From contig DLXZ01000263.1 of the NCBI GenBank assembly GCA_003448675.1, forward strand, positions 23,629 through 35,046: 11,418 nucleotides of DNA, given 5' to 3'. The notes under the pieces are model-generated. The model saw nothing but the letters and a program-made list of their open reading frames with translations, searched no databases and was not told the origin of the DNA. The first letter of the stretch is position 1, and every line of letters begins with the position of its first letter. Source of the stretch: Porticoccaceae bacterium (lineage in GTDB: Bacteria; Pseudomonadota; Gammaproteobacteria; Pseudomonadales; Porticoccaceae). Positions 6,409-11,418 of the stretch are shown one piece after another. The translations under genes were made by a program, and so were the position numbers.

Positions 6409-7899
6409 ATGATTCATAAAAATCCTTACAAACACTGGCCAAGCAGAATTTTCCTGCTATTGGTTCTTGCCGTAACTCTCAATACCGGCCAAGCAGCCGC
6501 ACTGTCAGAGGAAAAGGCCGCCAAAATCGGCAAGGAAATGTATGACGAAATCCTCAAGAAAATGCCCATCTTCGCGGATTCGGAACTGAACCAGTACGTA
6601 ACCTCCGTTGGTGAAAAAATTGTTCGCCACTCCGACCAGGCTAATGGCAATTTCACTTTTACCATTATCGACAGCCCGGAAATCAACGCTTTCGCCACCC
6701 CCGGTGGTTATATCTACATTAATCGCGGTTTACTCGCCTATATGAATTCCGAGGCGGAACTGGCCGCTGTATTGGCCCACGAGGTAGCTCATGTCACCGC
6801 CGACCACGCCTCCCGTCAGCGGCGCGCCCAACTGGGTTCCAATGTGGTGGCAGGCCTGCTGGCCGTACTCACCGGCAGTGCCGACGTCGGCGAAGCCTCG
6901 GCCATGTGGGGCACCGCCACCGTGCGTGGGTATGGTCGCGATATGGAGCTGGAAGCCGACGCCATGGGTGCTCGTTTTATGGCCGCCGCCGGCTATCCCA
7001 CCGACGCCATGATTAACATTATTTCCCAGCTCAAGGACCACGAGCGCTACATGAAAAAACGCAGCCGGGAATCCGGGCAAAAAGTACAAAGTTACCATGG
7101 TCTGTTTTCCACTCACCCGCGCAATGATCAAAGGCTTCTGAAAATCGTTAAGCAGGCGGATGTAAACAGCAGGGGCGACGCCGGCGTTACGCCCTTTCGT
7201 ATCGCCACCGATGGCTTGCCCTGGGGACAGGGTACAAGCTCGTCGGCAAACAGGGAAAACCAGTATATCGACCAGCGGAAACTGTTTAGTTTCGACTACC
7301 CAGACGACTGGAACTTTAAAAAACAGGGACAGCAAATTATTGGCCAGCCAGAGGACCAATCAGCCACCCTGAGCCTGGACATCAAAGCTCGAACCCTCGA
7401 CACGCCGAAAGCCTTTATAAAAAATCAACTGGGCATCGAATTTATTAAAAAATCCGAGTCCATCGAGGTAGCCCGACTCAAAGGCCACACTGGCCTGATC
7501 CCAGGCATTGGCGAGGCCCCGGACGTCCGCCTTGCCGTACTCTATTACGGGCGCGGCGCCTATGTATTCAAGGGCTCGGTTCAGCAGGGCCAACTGTCGG
7601 ACCTACGCTCGGCGAAAATCGACGAATCCGCGACCGGAAATGCGCCTCAAATAAGACCTCAATCCTACGATACCGAATTCAAAAGTATTTATAGCAGCTT
7701 CCGGCCCTTACCTCGCCAGCGCCGGACCCCGGACAACGCTGAAATCCACTACGTCAAGGCGACCGGCAAGGCCACCTACACGAAACTGGCTCGTCAACTC
7801 AGGTTGGGCAAATACGGCGCCGATGAGCTACGTCTGATTAACGGCCACTACCCAGGCACCGAACCCCAGGCGGGGCAATGGATTAAAATTATCCGCTGA
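6409..7899 (+). CDS. Periplasmic M48-family zinc metalloprotease with C-terminal LysM-like segment
   Basis: 496 residues. A basic start and hydrophobic core (13-27) end in A-A-A near 29-31, a signal peptidase I type export signal with no lipobox. The M48 domain covers about 35-250: zinc motif H124-E-V-A-H128, third ligand Glu180 in ELEADAMGARF, and the conserved S-T-H236-P-R-N-D-Q-R block. This is the layout of BepA/YfgC and LoiP, which degrade or help mature outer-membrane proteins. It lacks the TPR repeats of BepA. Instead residues about 257-430 form an extra domain starting LFSFDYPDDWNF, and 445-496 look like a LysM domain (YVKATGKATYTKLARQL to GQWIKIIR), which may bind peptidoglycan. An AGG at 6401-6403 precedes the start. 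It lies 37 bases after the lipoprotein gene, so it may serve as quality control for that system or be an independent gene. Confidence 0.92.
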   Translation: MIHKNPYKHWPSRIFLLLVLAVTLNTGQAAALSEEKAAKIGKEMYDEILKKMPIFADSELNQYVTSVGEKIVRHSDQANGNFTFTIIDSPEINAFATPGGYIYINRGLLAYMNSEAELAAVLAHEVAHVTADHASRQRRAQLGSNVVAGLLAVLTGSADVGEASAMWGTATVRGYGRDMELEADAMGARFMAAAGYPTDAMINIISQLKDHERYMKKRSRESGQKVQSYHGLFSTHPRNDQRLLKIVKQADVNSRGDAGVTPFRIATDGLPWGQGTSSSANRENQYIDQRKLFSFDYPDDWNFKKQGQQIIGQPEDQSATLSLDIKARTLDTPKAFIKNQLGIEFIKKSESIEVARLKGHTGLIPGIGEAPDVRLAVLYYGRGAYVFKGSVQQGQLSDLRSAKIDESATGNAPQIRPQSYDTEFKSIYSSFRPLPRQRRTPDNAEIHYVKATGKATYTKLARQLRLGKYGADELRLINGHYPGTEPQAGQWIKIIR

Positions 7900-7933
7900 C
7901 AGCGCCAACCATTGAAAAATAAAGAGAATCATC

Positions 7934-8431
7934 ATGCCAGCAGCCATTAACGGCATCGCCCATATTCAGCTCACCATCAACAACGCCGAACAGGGCCTGC
8001 CCTTCTGGGAAAAACTCTGTCATTTTCTGGGCATGGAAACCCTGATTCGCAACCCGGAAACGGTGTATTGCATTGGCGGTCGCACCGGCATCCTGGTGCG
8101 CGCGGCACCACCCAGCAAAGCGACGCGAACCTTTGATCAGGATACCAGCGGGTTACACCACTTTTGTCTGCGCGCCCGCGAACGGGAGGACGTGGACAGG
8201 GTGTTCGATTACGTCGAGAAAGAACTGAAAGCCCGCATCATCCACGGGCCGGAGGACGGTTCACGCTTTGCGCCCGGCTATTACTCCATTCTTTTCGAAG
8301 ACCCCGACGGCATCCGGGTGGAGATAAACCATGTTCCCGGCCAGGGCCATTTTGGCCGGGGTGGCCGCCTGGGTGAAGGCGGCCCGGGCCCGGCCAATCA
8401 GTACGGTGAGGACGGCCTCACTGATCGATAG
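7934..8431 (+). CDS. VOC-superfamily (glyoxalase/bleomycin-resistance-fold) protein
   Basis: 165 residues, cytoplasmic. Two beta-alpha-beta-beta-beta modules are seen. Likely metal ligands are His10 (GIAHIQL), His75 or His76 (GLHHFCL) and Glu130 (GIRVEINH), placed as in vicinal-oxygen-chelate enzymes such as lactoylglutathione lyase and ring-cleaving dioxygenases. The D-P-D-G motif (123-126) before the last strand is standard. The end (about 134-165) is Gly-rich and probably disordered. Substrate cannot be read from the sequence. A purine-rich AAAGAGAA (7920-7927) precedes the ATG. It follows the protease gene by 34 bases and may be read from the same transcript, although its role appears metabolic rather than envelope-related. 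Confidence 0.9.
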   Translation: MPAAINGIAHIQLTINNAEQGLPFWEKLCHFLGMETLIRNPETVYCIGGRTGILVRAAPPSKATRTFDQDTSGLHHFCLRAREREDVDRVFDYVEKELKARIIHGPEDGSRFAPGYYSILFEDPDGIRVEINHVPGQGHFGRGGRLGEGGPGPANQYGEDGLTDR

Positions 8432-8441
8432 GGGCCTGCCA

Positions 8442-8458
8442 AAACCTTGAGAAGGTTT
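8442..8458. terminator. Candidate bidirectional terminator between convergent genes
   Basis: AAACCTT (8442-8448) and AAGGTTT (8452-8458) form a perfect 7-base-pair stem with a GAG loop, midway between the ends of the VOC gene (8431) and the convergent LLM gene (8470). The stem is short and AT-rich and has only brief T runs on either side, so it would be a weak terminator, but the location between convergent stops supports the call. Confidence 0.5.
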
Positions 8459-8469
8459 ATAGGATACGC

Positions 8470-9333
8470 CTAGATTTTTGACAAAACAGCGTCGGCAAAT
8501 TCATTGAGCCCGCGCTTAAGGCCCTCGGCATCAGCAGCCGGCGGGGTTATCATCATGCGGCTTACACCCAGCTCATGGTAGCGAGCGACCTTGCCGGGAT
8601 CGGGCATTCCCGCAGCCACGGTCAATTCGATTTCCTCGGGATTTCTGCCCACTTTGGCGCACTCATCGCGCATGGCATCCAGCAGGCCCGGCAGGGTTTT
8701 CATGCTCCCCGAGGCGGGATAGAAACCATCGCCAACCCGCGCCGCTCGCCTCGCCGCGCCTTCCACATTACCGCCAACAATGATCGGCACACCCGGTTTC
8801 TGCACGGGCTTGGGATTGGAGTGCAGTGGCCCCCATTGATAGTACTTGCCATTAAAGGCTTCCGGCTCATCCTTCCAGAGGGAACGGATGGCCTGCACCG
8901 ACTCTTCCGTGCGCGCGGCCCGCTCTTTAAAGGGCACCCCCACCACTTCCATTTCCTCTTTTAACCAGCCGATACCGATGCCCATCATGGCCCGGCCACG
9001 GGACAGGGCGTCCAGGGAAGCCCATTCCTTGGCCACATAAAGCGGATTGCGTTGGGGCAAAATCATAATGCCGGTGGCCAGGCGCAGGTTTTTGGTCATG
9101 CCCGCCGCGTAGGACAGGGCCACCAGCGGATCCGGGATGGGCGCTTTTTCACCGCCGGGGAATTTACCGTCTTTGTTATAGGGATATTTGGACTCAAAGC
9201 CCGCCGGCAGCACCACATGCTCCACCGCCCAGATGGACTCCATACCCACCTCTTCGGCGGTCAGCACCAGGGCTTCAAACAGGTCCGGGTTGGCGAAGGG
9301 CCCGGCCGTTGCAAAGGAAATTCCAAATTTCAT
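8470..9333 (-). CDS. LLM-class (luciferase-like) flavin/F420-type oxidoreductase
   Basis: 287 residues, complete and cytoplasmic. It follows the bacterial-luciferase TIM-barrel pattern: MKFGISFATAGPFANP at the start, ESIWAVEHVVLP (32-43), LRLATGIMILPQRNPLYVAKEWASLD (core at about 83-108), GRAMMGIGIGW (112-122) and VPIIVGGN (182-189). These match the subfamily of probable F420-dependent LLM enzymes best known from actinobacteria. Cofactor (F420 or FMN) and substrate cannot be fixed from sequence, and F420 use in a gammaproteobacterium would need the cofactor pathway elsewhere in the genome. The start is well supported by GGGAGG six bases upstream. It is convergent with the VOC gene and divergent from the zinc-protease operon, so it is probably transcribed alone. 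Confidence 0.93.
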   Translation of the reverse strand: MKFGISFATAGPFANPDLFEALVLTAEEVGMESIWAVEHVVLPAGFESKYPYNKDGKFPGGEKAPIPDPLVALSYAAGMTKNLRLATGIMILPQRNPLYVAKEWASLDALSRGRAMMGIGIGWLKEEMEVVGVPFKERAARTEESVQAIRSLWKDEPEAFNGKYYQWGPLHSNPKPVQKPGVPIIVGGNVEGAARRAARVGDGFYPASGSMKTLPGLLDAMRDECAKVGRNPEEIELTVAAGMPDPGKVARYHELGVSRMMITPPAADAEGLKRGLNEFADAVLSKI

Positions 9334-9339
9334 TACTAT

Positions 9340-9360
9340 CCTCCCGAAAATCTTATATCA
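9340..9360 (-). promoter_or_regulatory. Ribosome site and possible extended -10 for the LLM gene
   Basis: On the minus strand GGGAGG (9345-9340) lies six bases before the ATG and is a strong ribosome site. Just upstream TGATATAAG (9360-9352) resembles an extended -10 element. It would start RNA at about 9345, leaving a very short leader, and no good -35 hexamer is seen. The ribosome site is convincing, the promoter is not. Confidence 0.4.
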
Positions 9361-9525
9361 CGTTTCATACTTCACATTGCCACACCGCCGCCAGGACGAT
9401 GTAATGATTACCTGTTCGACCGAGAGTATCAGGCTATTTAGCGAGTGTCAGTAACTTGTCCTGACGCATCGACCAAGGGGTTCATAGTCCTGAATCCCGA
9501 ATAACCCGGCACCCGGTCAATCAGG

Positions 9526-9531
9526 TAGAAT
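9526..9531 (+). promoter_or_regulatory. Possible -10 element (TAGAAT) before the zinc-protease operon
   Basis: TAGAAT matches the sigma-70 -10 consensus at five of six bases, but no good -35 hexamer lies 16-18 bases upstream. RNA would start near 9538, leaving almost no leader before the ATG at 9541 and favouring the TTG start at 9589 that has its own AGGA. Confidence 0.25.
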
Positions 9532-9540
9532 ACACTGGCC

Positions 9541-10299
9541 ATGGCAGCCAAGATCAGGTTCGCTATATCGAGGTTTACAGGAAAATCATTGACCAGTAAA
9601 TTGCTACCCATAATTAAAGCAAGACCCTGGCTGTGGGCCGCCGCCCTGTTGTTGACTCTGGCAGCCTGTGCTTCTCAACAACCACCCGCGGTTGATCGAT
9701 CTCCCGCTCCCGGGCAACCCGGTTCATCGGGCACGGAGATAGACGAATGCAGCCCAAAAGGGGATTCAAACCCGGCCACACAGTCGGATCAGGAACCTAC
9801 TATCCCCCCCCCTGACCAACCCTGGCCGAGGCCCGCATGCCCGGAAGTCAAACCCTGCCCGGTGTGTCCAGCCGCCGTCGCCAATAAAAAAGCTATCCTC
9901 GGCGAATACGAATTAGCCACGATAGATCCACCCGGCTTCAAGTATCTGGCCCGTATAGATACCGGCGCCACCAGTACTTCCATCCACGCTACCGAAGTTA
10001 CCCGATTTGAGCGAGATGGCGAGAAGTGGGTGCGTTTCAATCTCCATCATCCCAAAAAAAACGGCGAAACCGTCACCATGGAGCGGGAGTTCATACGCAG
10101 GGTACGTATTAAACAAGCGGAAAGCGAAGATGACCGGCGCCTGACCGTCATGATGACCATTAAAATCGGCACACTGGTTAAACAGGTGGAAGTCACGTTA
10201 TCCGACCGCTCGAACATGGCGTTCCCGGTGCTAATCGGCCGTAATTTTCTGCTTGATAGCGCTATTGTCGACGTCAGCTTTAAACGGGTGGTCGAATAA
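9541..10299 (+). CDS. Lipoprotein of the retropepsin-like 'ATP-dependent zinc protease' family
   Basis: 252 residues from the ATG at 9541. A hydrophobic signal ends in the lipobox L-A-A-C43, an unusually long signal. A TTG at 9589 (residue 17), preceded by AGGA at 9579-9582, would place the Cys at residue 27 and give a normal signal, so it is a credible real start. After a Pro/Ser-rich linker with a Cys cluster (C100, C106, C109) comes the family domain (about 116-252). It has the aspartic-protease-like D140-T-G-A143 followed by STSIHA, and the late strand LIGRNFLLDSAIVDVS (231-246). This family was named as a zinc protease linked to RimK-like ligases, but the D-T-G-A core and fold point to a retropepsin-type aspartic peptidase. 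The inactive-transglutaminase gene starts 12 bases after the stop, the conserved pairing for this family. Confidence 0.88.
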   Translation: MAAKIRFAISRFTGKSLTSKLLPIIKARPWLWAAALLLTLAACASQQPPAVDRSPAPGQPGSSGTEIDECSPKGDSNPATQSDQEPTIPPPDQPWPRPACPEVKPCPVCPAAVANKKAILGEYELATIDPPGFKYLARIDTGATSTSIHATEVTRFERDGEKWVRFNLHHPKKNGETVTMEREFIRRVRIKQAESEDDRRLTVMMTIKIGTLVKQVEVTLSDRSNMAFPVLIGRNFLLDSAIVDVSFKRVVE

Positions 10300-10311
10300 C
10301 CTACACCGATT

Positions 10312-11418
10312 ATGAGCTCCCGAAAACAAATTTACTTACTGTCAGCGGTATTGATCGGTATCGGCCTTGGGCTGACGCTGTATAAATATTTCTTTCTTCA
10401 TTTTCCGCTGACACCGGGAAGCGTTCGCACTGTCTGGAATGTTGAAGCGAAAGTGTCTTATAACGCGCACGGAAGCAATAGCGTGGCTAACCTGGCACTG
10501 CCCGGTCACCAGACGCATCACGAAATTCTTGATGAAACCTTTGCTTCCTCTGGTTTCGATTTCCTTGTCGAAACCCGCGGGCAACAACGCCGCGCCATCT
10601 GGTCAAGTGCGCAGGCGAACGGCCCACAGGATTTGTACTACAGTGTTCAGATAACCCCTCGACTCACTGATAACGGGAAGCTCCTCCCACCGAATCAATC
10701 GGCTACCCATATATCCAGGCCTACCTGGTCCCCGGCTCAACGCCAGGCTGCGGAAGGCGTGATTGCGCGGGCTCGCGAAAGTGCCCGGCCAAACCAGTTT
10801 ACTGCCGCGCTTCTAACCCTTCTCGGTGAAGGCCAGTCCGCCGATGACGTCTACATGCTCACCAGCACCAGCAAGAATAGCTCCCGTGCGCAAATTGCCC
10901 TTAAATTGCTGCACGAGGCGGGCATACCTTCTCATTTGATACGCGGCGTCCACCTGCGTAATCGCACCCACAATGACCCACCTGCTGAACTGCTCGAGGT
11001 CTACGAAGGTGGCGCCTGGAACATCTACAATCCGGACACCGCCACGCCCGGCCTTCCCGACGACTTCTTTATCTGGCAGCGCGGCGGACTTTCCCTGCTG
11101 GATGTGGAGGGCGGCAGTGGTTCAAAAATTCGATTCTCGGTTCTTTCCAACGTAATCCCGGCAAAGAACATCGCTCTTAAACTGGCGCGGGAGCAAACCG
11201 TGGCGCTGGTGGATTTCAATATTTACAGCCTGCCGGTGGAAAAACAAAACGTCTTTAAATCCCTGCTGCTGGTGCCGATCGGTGCGCTGGTGGTGGTGAT
11301 TTTCAAAATCTGGGTGGGCGTGCGCACCTCTGGCACCTTTATGCCGGTGTTAATAGCCCTGGCTTTTATTCAAACCACGCTGCTGATGGGTATCGCCATC
11401 CTGGTCGTCCTGGTCGAG
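10312..11418 (+). CDS. Inactive transglutaminase fused to a multi-helix membrane domain (3' truncated by window)
   Basis: The frame is open to the last base; 369 codons are visible. One membrane helix (about 7-29) is followed by a periplasmic region (30-310) and then the start of a multi-span membrane domain (two helices at about 317-335 and 343-368). Residues about 175-250 align with transglutaminase-like folds (SRAQIALKLLHEAGIPSHLIRG, then LLEVYEGGAWNIYNPDTA). However, the position of the catalytic Cys is occupied by Ser (about 190-191) and the usual His before the E-V-Y strand is absent, so the domain should be non-catalytic. This is the known family 'inactive transglutaminase fused to seven transmembrane helices', which occurs next to the retropepsin-like lipoprotein and a RimK-related ATP-grasp glutamate ligase. 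The ligase gene is expected just beyond the right edge. Confidence 0.9.
   Translation, partial: MSSRKQIYLLSAVLIGIGLGLTLYKYFFLHFPLTPGSVRTVWNVEAKVSYNAHGSNSVANLALPGHQTHHEILDETFASSGFDFLVETRGQQRRAIWSSAQANGPQDLYYSVQITPRLTDNGKLLPPNQSATHISRPTWSPAQRQAAEGVIARARESARPNQFTAALLTLLGEGQSADDVYMLTSTSKNSSRAQIALKLLHEAGIPSHLIRGVHLRNRTHNDPPAELLEVYEGGAWNIYNPDTATPGLPDDFFIWQRGGLSLLDVEGGSGSKIRFSVLSNVIPAKNIALKLAREQTVALVDFNIYSLPVEKQNVFKSLLLVPIGALVVVIFKIWVGVRTSGTFMPVLIALAFIQTTLLMGIAILVVLVE

Larger units (their letters stand above)
9334..9540. other. Divergent intergenic region with an inverted repeat
   Basis: These 207 bases hold no convincing gene and should contain promoters for both flanking units. GTGTCAG (9445-9451) and CTGACGC (9461-9467) form a 7-pair stem with one G-T pair and a 9-base loop; no T run follows, so an operator is as likely as a terminator. 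An odd palindrome GTAATGATTAC lies at 9401-9411. Confidence 0.35.

Noticed and set aside
6730..7359. 209-codon open frame on the minus strand
   Set aside because: It is opposite the M48 protease with its intact HEVAH motif, and its own product shows no recognisable domain.
8344..8356. GGCCA/TGGCC inverted repeat in the VOC gene
   Set aside because: It lies inside coding sequence for the Gly-rich tail, has no T run, and is expected in GC-rich repeats of Gly codons.
8575..9441. Plus-strand open frames across the LLM gene
   Set aside because: They are antisense to a complete and well-motifed LLM enzyme and show no domain of their own.

Overview
The window looks like a piece of a gammaproteobacterial chromosome. 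The base composition is moderately high in GC (judged by eye). Several genes encode Sec and lipoprotein signals with classic lipoboxes, and homologous families (M48 proteases, the retropepsin-like 'ATP-dependent zinc protease' with its inactive-transglutaminase partner) are typical of marine or environmental Gammaproteobacteria. No tRNA, rRNA, CRISPR array, insertion sequence or phage gene was seen.

Layout. Positions 2-8431 are a tight + strand block of ten genes: the end of a formylglycine-generating-enzyme-like (SUMF1-fold) protein, a small secreted protein, a MotA/TolQ/ExbB-type channel protein, a degenerate actin/Hsp70-fold protein, two paralogous membrane-anchored von Willebrand A (vWA) proteins, two lipoproteins, an M48 metalloprotease with a C-terminal LysM-like segment, and a glyoxalase-fold (VOC) protein. 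A short hairpin (8442-8458) separates the VOC gene from a convergent luciferase-like (LLM) oxidoreductase gene on the - strand (8470-9333). After a 207-base divergent intergenic region, a second + strand operon begins: a lipoprotein of the retropepsin-like zinc protease family (9541-10299) and an inactive transglutaminase joined to a multi-helix membrane domain. That last gene is open at the right edge (10312-11418).

How the genes may work together. The most interesting part is 2-6371 or 2-7899. The channel gene is followed by two vWA proteins that both start with a basic tail and then a transmembrane segment carrying the same motif, SFLDxxxCGFGA, with an Asp at residue 17 in both. This arrangement resembles TolQ-TolR, ExbB-ExbD and MotA-MotB, but with a MIDAS-bearing vWA domain in place of the usual periplasmic domain. 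The inferred model is an ion-driven envelope machine. It would have a cytoplasmic pseudo-ATPase (actin fold with broken nucleotide motifs), a SUMF1-fold protein without the catalytic cysteines in the visible part, two lipoproteins and a periplasmic protease as accessories. The gene families are recognised; the function of the assembly is not known to me. The right-hand operon is a known conserved pair that usually precedes a RimK-like glutamate ligase gene, expected just outside the window.
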